Positions 16,606-24,525 are shown, counted from the first letter of the stretch. The stretch is 40,464 nt of DNA from Aigarchaeota archaeon (GCA_025059205.1 JANXDS010000006.1:1-40464); one strand, 5' to 3'. Notes: generated by a model from the letters alone, not told the origin. Translations and numbers: made by a program.

Positions 16606-16650
16606 GACTAATTAAAGACCTGTTTTAATGAAAAGGTATTTAGCTAACAA

Positions 16651-16660
16651 CTAATAAAAG
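16651..16660 (+). promoter_or_regulatory. TATA box for the rpoD operon
   Basis: CTAATAAAAG lies centred 26 bases before the ATG at 16681. It is the likely promoter of the rpoD-L18e-L13-S9-rpoN-eno-S2 run, in which later genes overlap or abut. Confidence 0.55.
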
Positions 16661-16680
16661 CCGGAAGAGACCGATAAGAC

Positions 16681-17346
16681 ATGAACAGCGGCGAAAATAT
16701 GGCAGTGAGGCTATTGGAGTCGGACGACAAGTCAATTAAGATAGAATTCGAAGGTGTACCACTAGCTGTAGCCAACGCTATAAGGAGGTTTATAATATCC
16801 GAGGTGCCTACGATGGCGATCGAAGAGGTGCTGATCATAGAGAACAGCTCCGGAATGACTAATGAAGTACTTGCCCACAGGATATCCTTAATTCCCTTCA
16901 TCTCAAACATCGATCTTTATGTACCACCGGATGAGTGCACATGCGGCAGCAAACTAGGTTGCGAAAAATGCGTTGTTAGATACGTCCTAAAGGCAGAGGC
17001 GGTTGATCAGCCTATAACCGTATACTCTGGGGATATGATACCGGAGGACCCAAACACAACCGTCGTCCCCGTCAGTGGTAACATACCTATCGTTAAGTTA
17101 GCGCCTGGCGAGAGGATAGAACTTGAACTCTACGTTAGGGTTGGAAAAGGGAAGAAGCATGCTAAGTGGCAACCGGGTATAGCTACGCTATATGAGTCTA
17201 AAGAAAGTGCCGATAAGAGAGTACTTTTCGTAGAATCCTTTGGATTCCTGGAACCGAAGAGAATGGTACTCGAGGCCATTAAAATTCTTAACAAGAAGAT
17301 AAATGAGTTAATGCAGACAATCAGGGAGAGTGATCAGCATGCTTAA
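16681..17346 (+). CDS. rpoD: RNA polymerase subunit Rpo3/RpoD lacking the Fe-S domain
   Basis: The alpha-like assembly subunit (Rpb3 homologue) of archaeal RNA polymerase, pairing with Rpo11. Motifs include VANAIRRFIISEVPTMAI for dimerisation and four cysteines, C86, C88, C94 and C97, in ECTCGSKLGCEKC, matching the zinc site of Rpb3. No other cysteines are present, and the loop between QPGIATLYES and FVESFGF is only about 14 residues. Therefore the separate ferredoxin-like 4Fe-4S domain seen in Sulfolobus RpoD is absent; 221 residues versus about 265 there agrees. First gene of the conserved operon. Confidence 0.95.
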   Translation: MNSGENMAVRLLESDDKSIKIEFEGVPLAVANAIRRFIISEVPTMAIEEVLIIENSSGMTNEVLAHRISLIPFISNIDLYVPPDECTCGSKLGCEKCVVRYVLKAEAVDQPITVYSGDMIPEDPNTTVVPVSGNIPIVKLAPGERIELELYVRVGKGKKHAKWQPGIATLYESKESADKRVLFVESFGFLEPKRMVLEAIKILNKKINELMQTIRESDQHA

Positions 17347-17662
17347 TTTACAAACATATCGTGCACTCAAAAAGTTAGCAAAGGAATCTAGATTTTGGAG
17401 AGCGATTCTCAAGGAGGCGAATAGACCTAAGAGGGTAGTAAACGTGTACAAGTTGAACAGGTATACAAAAGACGGCGAGGTTGTCTTTGTTCCAGGCAAG
17501 TTGTTAGGGTTCGGGAATATAGACCATCCCGTTACGGTATCCGCTTTTGCATTCTCCAAGTCTGCATACGAAAAGGTCATAAAAGCCGGTGGCAACATTC
17601 TCTCTATAGAGGATTTTATGAAACTCTATCCAAAAGGAAGGGGTGTAAAAATAATTGGTTAA
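17339..17662 (+). CDS. rpl18e: Ribosomal protein eL18 (L18e)
   Basis: Large-subunit ribosomal protein of the L18e/L15 fold. The family pattern FWRAILKEANRPKR, VPGKLLGFGNIDHPVTV and a GRGVKIIG tail is clear. I place the start at ATG 17339, ten bases after a GGGAG; a GTG at 17330 would be only one base from it. The gene overlaps the rpoD end by eight bases, fitting translational coupling. The product is 107 residues long from this start, close to the archaeal norm. Confidence 0.94.
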   Translation: MLNLQTYRALKKLAKESRFWRAILKEANRPKRVVNVYKLNRYTKDGEVVFVPGKLLGFGNIDHPVTVSAFAFSKSAYEKVIKAGGNILSIEDFMKLYPKGRGVKIIG

Positions 17663-18140
17663 TGTTCAGAATTACGTACAAGAGGAAGAGATAGCCGTCG
17701 ATGCCACTAACCTAAAGCTAGGTAGATTGGCGTCTTACGTAGCAAAGAATCTCATGCAAGGTAGGAGGGTCGTTGTCGTAAATGCTGAGAAAGCTGTAGT
17801 CACCGGAAACAAGAAGGCCATTCTTGAGAGGTATCTTATGCTCGTAGGGAGGAGCCAAAAGAGGTCAATACATAGGCCGAGTGTATGGTATCCTAGAACA
17901 CCAAATAAGCTGGTTTGGTATGCTATAGTGAGGATGCTCCCGAGGAAGAAAGCCAAAGGTAAAATGGCGACGCACAGACTTAAAGTGTACGTGGGCATAC
18001 CAGAAGAATACAAGAATGCAAAGCTGGTATCTTTTGAAGATGCCAAACTAACCAGTATCAGGAATAGGAGTGGTAAGCTTATAAGATACATGACAATCGA
18101 GCAAATATCTAGGGAATTAAGGGGTGGGGGACAAAAGTGA
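17655..18140 (+). CDS. rpl13: Ribosomal protein uL13
   Basis: Large-subunit protein L13. DATNLKLGRLASYVAKN, VVNAEKAVVTGNK and the HRPSVWYPRTPNKL and ATHRLKVYVGIPEEYK segments are family hallmarks. The start is TTG at 17655, overlapping the L18e stop by eight bases; no ATG is in frame near the N-terminus and GGAAGGGG lies ten bases upstream. The product is 161 residues. It ends in a GTGA overlap with rps9. Confidence 0.94.
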   Translation: MVNVQNYVQEEEIAVDATNLKLGRLASYVAKNLMQGRRVVVVNAEKAVVTGNKKAILERYLMLVGRSQKRSIHRPSVWYPRTPNKLVWYAIVRMLPRKKAKGKMATHRLKVYVGIPEEYKNAKLVSFEDAKLTSIRNRSGKLIRYMTIEQISRELRGGGQK

Positions 18141-18538
18141 GCAAGGTGCTTGAACAGATATTCGTAGGAAAGAGGAAAACGGCCGTGGCAAGGCTTAAGG
18201 TGAGACATGGGAATGGTGAAGTACTGATAAATAACGTGCCCGTCGAGATGATCGGTAACGAAATTGCTATTAAAAAAATATTAACACCTTTGCATTTTGA
18301 CGAGAAATTTTGGAAGACACATACTTTTGATGTAAATGTTTCAGGTGGCGGAGTTCTAGCCGCCGCTGATGCTATAGCGATCGCGATAGCAAAAGCTATT
18401 GCAGCTCACAGTTCTAAGGCAAGAGAGGCTATACTCCAGTTTGACCGCGCGTTATTGGTGGATGATCCACGCAGGGCCGAACCTAAAAAGCCAAATAGAA
18501 GATCAGCAAGAAGATTCAAACAAAAGTCATATAGGTAA
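18137..18538 (+). CDS. rps9: Ribosomal protein uS9
   Basis: Small-subunit protein S9 whose C-terminal tail reaches the P-site tRNA. FVGKRKTAVARLKV at the N-terminus, GGGVLAAADAIAIAIAKAI in the middle and a basic C-terminus ending KQKSYR are diagnostic. The start GTG overlaps the L13 stop by four bases. At 133 residues it has the archaeal length. Confidence 0.95.
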   Translation: MSKVLEQIFVGKRKTAVARLKVRHGNGEVLINNVPVEMIGNEIAIKKILTPLHFDEKFWKTHTFDVNVSGGGVLAAADAIAIAIAKAIAAHSSKAREAILQFDRALLVDDPRRAEPKKPNRRSARRFKQKSYR

Positions 18539-18551
18539 AGTGTTAAAGTAG

Positions 18552-18788
18552 GTGAAATCCAGCTTGATGTTTCCGATCAGATGTTTCACATGTGGCGCCC
18601 TAATAGCGGATAAATGGGAGGAGTATAAGGCTAGGGTGGATGCAGGTGAGAGCCCTGCCAAGGTTCTCGACGAACTTGGTATAAAGAGGTACTGTTGTAG
18701 AAGAATGTTCATATCTTCAGAAGATTATTTTGACGAAGTTGTGGAGTTTAGGTCAAAGTTTGGTAAGAAAGGAGACACGAAGACGTGA
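18552..18788 (+). CDS. rpoN: RNA polymerase subunit Rpo10/RpoN
   Basis: The Rpb10 homologue, a small zinc-bundle subunit that bridges Rpo3 and Rpo2. [19 protein letters not shown] carries the CxxC pair and RYCCRRM the second CC pair, together binding zinc. Start at GTG 18552 gives 78 residues; ATG at 18567, after five codons, fits the usual family N-terminus better ([10 protein letters not shown]). It overlaps the enolase start by four bases. In many archaea rpoK comes next but there is no room for it here. Confidence 0.95.
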   Translation: MKSSLMFPIRCFTCGALIADKWEEYKARVDAGESPAKVLDELGIKRYCCRRMFISSEDYFDEVVEFRSKFGKKGDTKT

Positions 18789-20041
18789 GTAACCCGTCAG
18801 AAATTGTGGATGCGTGCGCCAGGATAGTGCTCGATAGCAGGGGCGACGAAACAATAGAGATCGAGATTAGAACGGTCAAAAGTCTGGGAAGGGCCGCGGC
18901 TCCTGCTGGTAAGAGTAGAGGTATAAAAGAAGTTGTTTCTTACCCTTCAGGTGGTGTAAAAGAGTCTCTTGAAATCTTCGAGAGGTTTATAAAAAAACGT
19001 CTAATTGGTCTCGATGCATCTGAACAAGAATCAATAGATTCGATGCTTAAAGAGATCGACGGTACCGATAAGTTCGAAAAAATTGGTGGAAACCTCGCTT
19101 ATGCCGTATCTCTTGCGACAACCTTAGCGGCTTCAGCATCTCTAGGAAAACAACTTTATGAGTTTTTGAATCCTAATGCTTCGGTTATTCCATTACCATT
19201 GGGCAATGTGCTGGGTGGAGGTAAACATGCGGGTAAAGGGGCGCCCGACATACAAGAGATGCTGGTCGTCCCGCTTAATCCTAGAACACCTTTTGATGCA
19301 ATAATGACGAACGTCCTGGTTCATAAAGAACTGGGAAAAATTCTTCAGAAGAAGTTGCCAAACTTTCCACTTGGAAAGGGCGATGAGGGAGCATACGCAC
19401 CGAACATGCGTATTCATGATGCTTTAGAAAGCGTCGTTGAGGCTGTCGATAAGGTCTCAAATATGACCGGTATAAGGCTTGGTGTCGGTATAGATGTGGC
19501 TGCATCGAACCTATGGGATGGGAATAGAGGACGCTACGTTTATGAGAACGAGGGCAAGCAGATGACCAGGGACGAACACATAAGCTACATAATATCCCTT
19601 GCGCGAGAGTTTAATCTGGTTTATATTGAAGACCCCGTTGAAGAGTACGACTTTGAGGGCTTTAGGGATGTACTTAAGAGTGTGCCAGGTGTTTTGGTCT
19701 GTGCCGACGACCTTGTGGTGACCAATGCAGCACTTATTAAAAAAGCTGGTGAGGCTGGAGCCGCTAATGCAGTGATTATTAAGCCTAACCAAGTTGGAAC
19801 ACTTACCGATACAAGGACCGCATGTAAAGTTGCACATGATCTTGGTATAGTGCCCGTAGCATCCCATAGGTCAGGAGAAACACCTGAAGGACACCTTGCC
19901 CACATAGCGGTCGGACTTGAGTGTAAATTAATTAAGTCGGGCATAATTGGTGGTGAAAGGGTCGCAAAGGCGAACGAGTTGTTAAGGATCGGAGAAAATC
20001 TAGGTAGTAAGTTAAGGATGGCAACGTTGGGAGGTGGATAA
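18785..20041 (+). CDS. eno: Enolase with variant active-site loop
   Basis: Phosphopyruvate hydratase of glycolysis/gluconeogenesis. Metal ligands and catalytic parts are visible: [39 protein letters not shown] and [10 protein letters not shown]. The flexible loop that is usually PSGAST reads PAGKSRG (from about residue 40), so the serine that normally ligates the second magnesium is shifted or replaced. The 418-residue length is near normal. The start GTG overlaps rpoN by four bases, and the stop abuts the S2 start (TAAATG), so it is fully embedded in the transcription/translation operon as in many archaea. Confidence 0.93.
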   Translation: MSNPSEIVDACARIVLDSRGDETIEIEIRTVKSLGRAAAPAGKSRGIKEVVSYPSGGVKESLEIFERFIKKRLIGLDASEQESIDSMLKEIDGTDKFEKIGGNLAYAVSLATTLAASASLGKQLYEFLNPNASVIPLPLGNVLGGGKHAGKGAPDIQEMLVVPLNPRTPFDAIMTNVLVHKELGKILQKKLPNFPLGKGDEGAYAPNMRIHDALESVVEAVDKVSNMTGIRLGVGIDVAASNLWDGNRGRYVYENEGKQMTRDEHISYIISLAREFNLVYIEDPVEEYDFEGFRDVLKSVPGVLVCADDLVVTNAALIKKAGEAGAANAVIIKPNQVGTLTDTRTACKVAHDLGIVPVASHRSGETPEGHLAHIAVGLECKLIKSGIIGGERVAKANELLRIGENLGSKLRMATLGGG

Positions 20042-20656
20042 ATGGAATCAACACAATCGGCAGAAGCAGAGATTATAGAGCTATTCGTGAAGAACGCAAT
20101 GCATGTCGGCTCAAAGGTTAAGGTGAAACACGCTGAGAAATTCATATATAAGCTGAGACAGGACGGCATCTATCTGATAGATGTAAAGAAGACAATAGAA
20201 AGGCTTAACGTTGCAGCAAAATTCATCTCGTTCTTCCCGCCGGAAAAAGTTGCCGTGGTTTCAACGCACGTTTATGGTGTAAGAGCGGTCCAGAGGTTTT
20301 GCGAACTTACCGGTTGCATACCTGTCGTCCAAAAAATTCGTTCAGGAATGTTCACAAACAGGGTCTTAAAATACTATATGGAGCCCCAACTCGTACTAGT
20401 CTCCGACCCCCGCTACGATGCCCAGGCAATAGAGGAGGCGGCAATAGCTAGGATACCGGTGATAGCGTTCTGCAGCACGGACAATATGCTCAGCAACATA
20501 GATCTAGCCGTTCCAATAAACAACAGGGGAAAGTCATCCCTACCATATGCATTTTGGTATTTAGCGAAGCGTGTCTTAATAGAGAGAGGTCTGCTGACGC
20601 CGGAGAAGGAAGCAGAAATAACGCCAGAAAGCTTCATGTCAACGTCGGTCACTTAG
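20042..20656 (+). CDS. rps2: Ribosomal protein uS2
   Basis: Small-subunit protein S2 in the archaeal/SA form. Hallmarks are HVGSKVKVKHAEKFIYKLRQDGIYLIDVKKT, FTNRVLKYYMEPQLVLVSDPRYDAQAIEEA split by normal spacing, and PINNRGKSSLPYAFWYLA. The ATG directly follows the enolase TAA and is preceded by GGAGGTGG, a strong ribosome binding site inside the end of eno. 204 residues, normal for archaea. Confidence 0.92.
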   Translation: MESTQSAEAEIIELFVKNAMHVGSKVKVKHAEKFIYKLRQDGIYLIDVKKTIERLNVAAKFISFFPPEKVAVVSTHVYGVRAVQRFCELTGCIPVVQKIRSGMFTNRVLKYYMEPQLVLVSDPRYDAQAIEEAAIARIPVIAFCSTDNMLSNIDLAVPINNRGKSSLPYAFWYLAKRVLIERGLLTPEKEAEITPESFMSTSVT

Positions 20657-20710
20657 GCTTTACGTGAAATTTTAATACAAGTATTATCTAGACAGTTATA
20701 TAGACTAGGA

Positions 20711-21568
20711 ATGGGTATACGTAAGCCGGTCGTCGCCGGCAGCTTTTATGCTGGTACCCAGAAGCTCCTGATAGAGCAGATAAAATGGGCTTTTTTACAT
20801 CCAATTGGTCCAGGAAGGTTGCCAAAGGATGTATGGGGTGATAAGAGAATACCTGCACTCGTATGCCCCCATGCTGGCTACATATACTCCGGGCCCGTAG
20901 CAGCCCATTCATACACCTCTATCGAAGGTAGAAAGAAGCCGAAAGTCGTGGTTATAGTAGGACCTAATCACTCTGGTATAGGTTCAGAAGTTTCTGTATA
21001 TCCGGAAGGTGAATGGTATACTCCGCTCGGTAGTGTGCCGATCGACTCAGATTTGGCCAAGCGCATCTCGAAGAACTCGGATCTTATAAGCTTAGATGAG
21101 TACTCGCATGATGAAGAACACTCACTCGAGGTCCAACTTCCGTTTCTTCAATATACATTAGGAACGTTTAGACTCGTACCCATCGTGATGTTAAACCAAG
21201 ATAAGGATGTAGCAAAGGAAGTCGGTAGGGCTATAGCAGAATCAGTTCGTGAGCAAGACGTGCTACTTATCGCTTCGTCGGATTTTACACATTATGAACC
21301 AGACTCCGTCGCTAAGAAAAAAGATACCATGGCAATAGAGCGTATAAGCGCTTTAGATGTTGAAGGGTTTTATGACGTGGTATTCAAACATAGAATTACA
21401 GCATGTGGTTACGGACCAGTGGCTGCTATAATGACGGCATCAAAGATTTTAGGTGCCAAGAATGCTAAGTTGTTAAAGTACGCAACGAGTGGGGACGTTA
21501 CTGGTGATAGGTCGGCGGTCGTTGGGTATGCCTCTATACTCATAGAGATAGAGTTAGAAAGTCAGTGA
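20711..21568 (+). CDS. MEMO-family protein
   Basis: MEMO proteins share a fold with class III extradiol dioxygenases; biochemical function in archaea is not settled. The N-terminus IRKPVVAGSFYAG, PHAGYIYSGPVAAHSY, GPNHSGIG, EHSLEVQLPFLQY and SSDFTHYE carry the conserved histidines that could bind a metal. Length 285 is typical. It lies between rps2 and mevalonate kinase, a linkage found across archaea. The 54-base gap before it contains TTATATAG, so it probably has its own promoter. Radical SAM genes lie 16 kb away, and no AMMECR1 gene is in view. Confidence 0.92.
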   Translation: MGIRKPVVAGSFYAGTQKLLIEQIKWAFLHPIGPGRLPKDVWGDKRIPALVCPHAGYIYSGPVAAHSYTSIEGRKKPKVVVIVGPNHSGIGSEVSVYPEGEWYTPLGSVPIDSDLAKRISKNSDLISLDEYSHDEEHSLEVQLPFLQYTLGTFRLVPIVMLNQDKDVAKEVGRAIAESVREQDVLLIASSDFTHYEPDSVAKKKDTMAIERISALDVEGFYDVVFKHRITACGYGPVAAIMTASKILGAKNAKLLKYATSGDVTGDRSAVVGYASILIEIELESQ

Positions 21569-21599
21569 TCTACGATGGGGCTGACTTATTACGGTTACC

Positions 21600-21607
21600 A
21601 ATATAAG
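21600..21607 (+). promoter_or_regulatory. TATA box for the 125-residue protein gene
   Basis: ATATAAGT is centred 27 bases before the ATG at 21631, giving a leaderless transcript and supporting the gene as real. Confidence 0.55.
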
Positions 21608-21630
21608 TAGGCATACGCTCTATAAAACTC

Positions 21631-22008
21631 ATGAGAGCGAGCTTAAGGGACATCATTGAAGATATACTCGCAAAGATTGAGGATAAACGCGTTATAGGTT
21701 TAATAACCTACCGTCACTACGCTGAGGAGCTTGCCCTCTACGAGAAGTTCGGTAAATGCGGCTTTGCTATAAGCGTAGTCATGGCGGACGGTGGTAGAAT
21801 CACATACCATATGCTAGTAGAGGTCGAAAAAGATTCTAGAAGTAAAGAAGCAGGCGGAAATGTTAGATACGTGCTGTTAGAGGAGGAAGAAGGTAAAAGG
21901 AAGTTCAGCGTTGTAAAGGCCAGTTATAGAAGTCGAGAGGACCTTCTTAAGAGCATAGATAGGATTAGGAAGTCTTTTTATAGAAGAATACTCCAGGGTC
22001 GAGTGTGA
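21631..22008 (+). CDS. Unknown 125-residue protein between MEMO and mevalonate kinase
   Basis: I do not recognise this family. The protein is soluble, begins with an amphipathic helix (RASLRDIIEDILAKIE), then has strands and a loop rich in charge (LLEEEEGKRK), and ends in a basic helical segment (RIRKSFYRRILQG). The pattern suggests a small alpha/beta domain but no motif points to catalysis. A TATA box at correct spacing for a leaderless ATG start supports expression. Its place between MEMO and mevalonate kinase hints at neither role with certainty. Confidence 0.75.
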   Translation: MRASLRDIIEDILAKIEDKRVIGLITYRHYAEELALYEKFGKCGFAISVVMADGGRITYHMLVEVEKDSRSKEAGGNVRYVLLEEEEGKRKFSVVKASYRSREDLLKSIDRIRKSFYRRILQGRV

Positions 22009-22022
22009 CATTGTAAAAATAT

Positions 22023-22030
22023 TTAATATA
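22023..22030 (+). promoter_or_regulatory. TATA box upstream of mevalonate kinase
   Basis: TTAATATA is centred 25 bases before an ATG at 22051 that opens a 13-codon frame ending in TAA (22090-22092). The mevalonate kinase start at 22122 lies 30 bases further on, so its mRNA would have a leader of about 70 bases. Confidence 0.45.
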
Positions 22031-22050
22031 TCTGCGAATCTCGGAATATC

Positions 22051-22092
22051 ATGAGTAGAACTAAAACAAAAATAAGCGAACAATTGATGTAA
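22051..22092 (+). CDS. Possible 13-codon leader peptide before mevalonate kinase
   Basis: ATG followed by 12 more codons and TAA, encoding MSRTKTKISEQLM. The ATG falls where the upstream TATA box would start transcription. It could be a regulatory upstream frame or chance; nothing else supports it. Confidence 0.2.
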   Translation: MSRTKTKISEQLM

Positions 22093-22121
22093 AAAGTAGC
22101 AGATTAGGTGGATACAGACCC

Positions 22122-23105
22122 TTGAAAGCAGTCGCCGTAGCACCCGGTAAGGTCATCCTTTATGGTGAGCATTTCGTGGTCTACAACGTGCCTGCTATAG
22201 TTATGGCTATAGATAGGGTAGTTAAGGTAACGACATCTCTCAGAGATGACAAGTTGCTGAGAATATGCTCGGACTTAGGTTTCGCTTGTGAGTACGAAAA
22301 TGGTAACACTAAACCGCTTATGGGTGGTAAAAAGTCCGTGAGTTTTCTCGAACCCGTAAGGATAGCAGTAAGAACTGTCTTAGAACATTTCGATGAGAAG
22401 AAGGGCTTAAGTATAGACGTGCATTCTACTATCCCATCGTCCGTAGGTCTAGGTTCTTCAGGGGCAATATCCGTGGCTACAGTAGCGGCGGTTAGCAAGA
22501 TTTTAGGTCATGAAATCGATAAGGAACAAATATGGAGGATGTCTTTACAGGCAGAAAGGTACGTTCACGTAACGCCCTCCGGCATAGATCCTCTAGTATC
22601 GACCTACGGAGGTCTTCTGGTTTGGAGAATACAAGATGGTAGTAAACCGAAGAGAATAAACTACGACATTGACCTCGTCGTGGGTAATACAGGAATACAG
22701 CGTTCGACTGGTAAGCTAGTATCCGCGGTAGGTAAGAAGAAAGACAAGAAGGTCGAAGGAATAAGCCAGCTTATGGGGGTCATGAGCTGGATATCGAATC
22801 TGGCCTTGAAGGCATTTAAGGAAATGGACCTTGTGACACTGGGGGCGTTAATGAACATGAACCACGAGCTGCTCAAGGTTATCGGTGTTTCCCATGAGTC
22901 ATTAGACAGGTTAGTAGAAGCTACGAGAAAAGCCGGTGCTTTGGGAAGCAAGTTGACAGGTGGTGGAGGTGGTGGTTGCATGATAAGCCTAACGACGCCG
23001 AGTAAAAGATCAGCGGTATGCAACGCTATAGAGAAGAATGGTGGACAGCCGATGGTGGTCAAGAAGTATAATGCTGGTGTAAAAGTATGGCTCATAAAAA
23101 GTTAA
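22122..23105 (+). CDS. mvk: Mevalonate kinase (GHMP family)
   Basis: It phosphorylates mevalonate to mevalonate 5-phosphate. The N-terminal APGKVILYGEHFVVY, the phosphate loop PSSVGLGSSGA at 105-115, an aspartate in SGIDPLVSTYGG (D156) and the third GHMP motif LTGGGGGGC near residue 285 are all present. Length 327 is normal. The start is TTG at 22122; no alternative ATG fits the conserved N-terminus, and AGGTGGAT lies 11 bases upstream. It precedes the HMG-CoA reductase gene, which has its own promoter. Confidence 0.94.
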   Translation: MKAVAVAPGKVILYGEHFVVYNVPAIVMAIDRVVKVTTSLRDDKLLRICSDLGFACEYENGNTKPLMGGKKSVSFLEPVRIAVRTVLEHFDEKKGLSIDVHSTIPSSVGLGSSGAISVATVAAVSKILGHEIDKEQIWRMSLQAERYVHVTPSGIDPLVSTYGGLLVWRIQDGSKPKRINYDIDLVVGNTGIQRSTGKLVSAVGKKKDKKVEGISQLMGVMSWISNLALKAFKEMDLVTLGALMNMNHELLKVIGVSHESLDRLVEATRKAGALGSKLTGGGGGGCMISLTTPSKRSAVCNAIEKNGGQPMVVKKYNAGVKVWLIKS

Positions 23106-23165
23106 ATTACGAACTCTTTATCACGAGTAATTCTCTCTAGAGCGCAATTCTATAAATATTAATTG

Positions 23166-23176
23166 TACGAAATTCG
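23166..23176. promoter_or_regulatory. Short inverted repeat in the HMGR upstream region
   Basis: ACGAA-A-TTCGT, an 11-base inverted repeat with one central base, lies 16 bases before a second and longer palindrome that shares ACG/CGT-type half-sites. It may be a second operator site. Confidence 0.3.
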
Positions 23177-23191
23177 TTACAAAACTCCTTT

Positions 23192-23205
23192 TTACGTTAA
23201 CGTAA
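23192..23205. promoter_or_regulatory. 14-base perfect palindrome next to the HMGR TATA box
   Basis: TTACGTTAACGTAA is its own reverse complement over 14 bases. It ends one base before the TATA box (23207-23215), so a protein bound here would cover the BRE/TFB site. It is a good operator candidate for the HMG-CoA reductase promoter. Confidence 0.45.
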
Positions 23206-23206
23206 G

Positions 23207-23215
23207 AAATTTATC
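23207..23215 (+). promoter_or_regulatory. TATA box for HMG-CoA reductase
   Basis: AAATTTATC is centred about 27 bases before the ATG at 23239, predicting a leaderless transcript. A second AT-rich element (TCTATAAATATT, about 23149-23160) lies further upstream. Confidence 0.55.
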
Positions 23216-23238
23216 TAACGTTTTTTTAAAAATATATC

Positions 23239-24510
23239 ATGAAATCGTCCAGGATACCTCGATTTTATCAACTTACACCAGAAGAGAGACTAAAGTATGT
23301 GGCGGAATTCGCTGAACTTACACCAGAAGAGGTCGAACTTCTGAAGAAGCATGGTGGGCTAGATTTATCCGTTGCAAACAGGATGATAGAAAACGTCATA
23401 GGAACGTTCGGGTTGCCACTAGGCATAGCGACTAACTTCTTGATAAACGGGAAGGACTATCTGATACCAATGGTAATAGAAGAACCCTCAGTCGTCGCAG
23501 CTGCCTCCAACGCGGCGAGGATGATGAGAGAAGGTGGTGGAATATTCTCCATAAGCACCGAACCCGTGATGATAGGCCAGGTGCAGGTCGTTGGAATAAA
23601 GGACATAGAAGGTGCAAAGTTTGACGTGTTAAGAGTCAAGGATGAAATACTCAAAATGGCTAACGAAAAAGATCCAGTTTTAGTGAGTTTGGGAGGCGGT
23701 GCCAAGGATTTAGAGGTAAGGGTGATCAATTCTCCAGAAGGACCAATGCTCGTCGTTCATCTTTTAGTTGATGTGAGGGATGCTATGGGCGCGAATGCCG
23801 TCAACACAATGACTGAGGCAGTCGCTCCTTACATCTCCCAGATAACAGGCGGTAAAGTTTACCTTAGGATACTATCTAACTTGGCAGATAAGAGGCTCGT
23901 AAGAGCGAAAGCGACCGTACCGAAGGATGCCATAGGAGGGGAGGAAGTGGCGAAAGGTATAGTTTACGCGTGGGCTTTTGCGGCCGCCGATCCGTACAGG
24001 GCTGCAACACATAACAAGGGAATAATGAACGGTGTAGACGCAGTAGTTATAGCTACAGGAAACGATTGGAGGGCAGTAGAGGCGGGTGCTCATGCTTACG
24101 CTGCAAGGAATGGAAGATACGAGTCCCTATCGAAATGGGAGCTTGATGAACGCGGGGACTTGGTCGGTACTTTGGAGATGCCTATGGCGCTAGGCATAGT
24201 AGGTGGTGCCACAAAGACCAATCCCTTAGCGAGAGTATGTCTCAAGATACTTCGTGTTAAGACGGCGTCCGAATTGGCCGAAGTTGTTGGGGCAGTAGGT
24301 CTTGCCCAGAACCTTGCAGCTTTAAGGGCATTGGCAGCAGAAGGTATACAGAAGGGTCATATGTCTTTACATGCAAAGAACGTCGCGGTTATGGCCGGTG
24401 CCGTTGGTGACGAAGTAGATAGGGTCGCGGAGCTTATGGTAAAAGATGGAGTTATAAGGTTGGACAAAGCAATCGAAATATTGCAGAAGTTGAGAGGGAG
24501 GGCTGCTTAG
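23239..24510 (+). CDS. hmgA: Class II HMG-CoA reductase
   Basis: It reduces HMG-CoA to mevalonate, the committed step of archaeal lipid synthesis. The sequence is of the class II type known from Pseudomonas mevalonii and not the class I type of most archaea: it has the short N-terminus, ENVIGTFGLPLGIATNF, and catalytic residues E82 (EEPSVVAAAS), K260 (THNKGIMNG), D276 (ATGND) and H374 (KGHMSLH). D145 matches the aspartate tied to NADH preference in the Pseudomonas enzyme, so NADH use is inferred. Length 423. It begins the HMGS-thiolase-DUF35 unit and has its own palindrome-flanked promoter. Bacterial origin by transfer is likely. Confidence 0.96.
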   Translation: MKSSRIPRFYQLTPEERLKYVAEFAELTPEEVELLKKHGGLDLSVANRMIENVIGTFGLPLGIATNFLINGKDYLIPMVIEEPSVVAAASNAARMMREGGGIFSISTEPVMIGQVQVVGIKDIEGAKFDVLRVKDEILKMANEKDPVLVSLGGGAKDLEVRVINSPEGPMLVVHLLVDVRDAMGANAVNTMTEAVAPYISQITGGKVYLRILSNLADKRLVRAKATVPKDAIGGEEVAKGIVYAWAFAAADPYRAATHNKGIMNGVDAVVIATGNDWRAVEAGAHAYAARNGRYESLSKWELDERGDLVGTLEMPMALGIVGGATKTNPLARVCLKILRVKTASELAEVVGAVGLAQNLAALRALAAEGIQKGHMSLHAKNVAVMAGAVGDEVDRVAELMVKDGVIRLDKAIEILQKLRGRAA

Positions 24511-24525
24511 GTAGGTGTCGTGTTT

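Noticed and set aside
19621-20169. 182-codon minus-strand frame
   Set aside because: Antisense to enolase and the S2 start; both real genes are strongly conserved.
20711-21568. MEMO together with the radical SAM genes as an AmmeMemoRadiSam system
   Set aside because: The genes are 16 kb apart, no AMMECR1 gene is present, and MEMO is in its usual core-gene position, so a single system is not supported.
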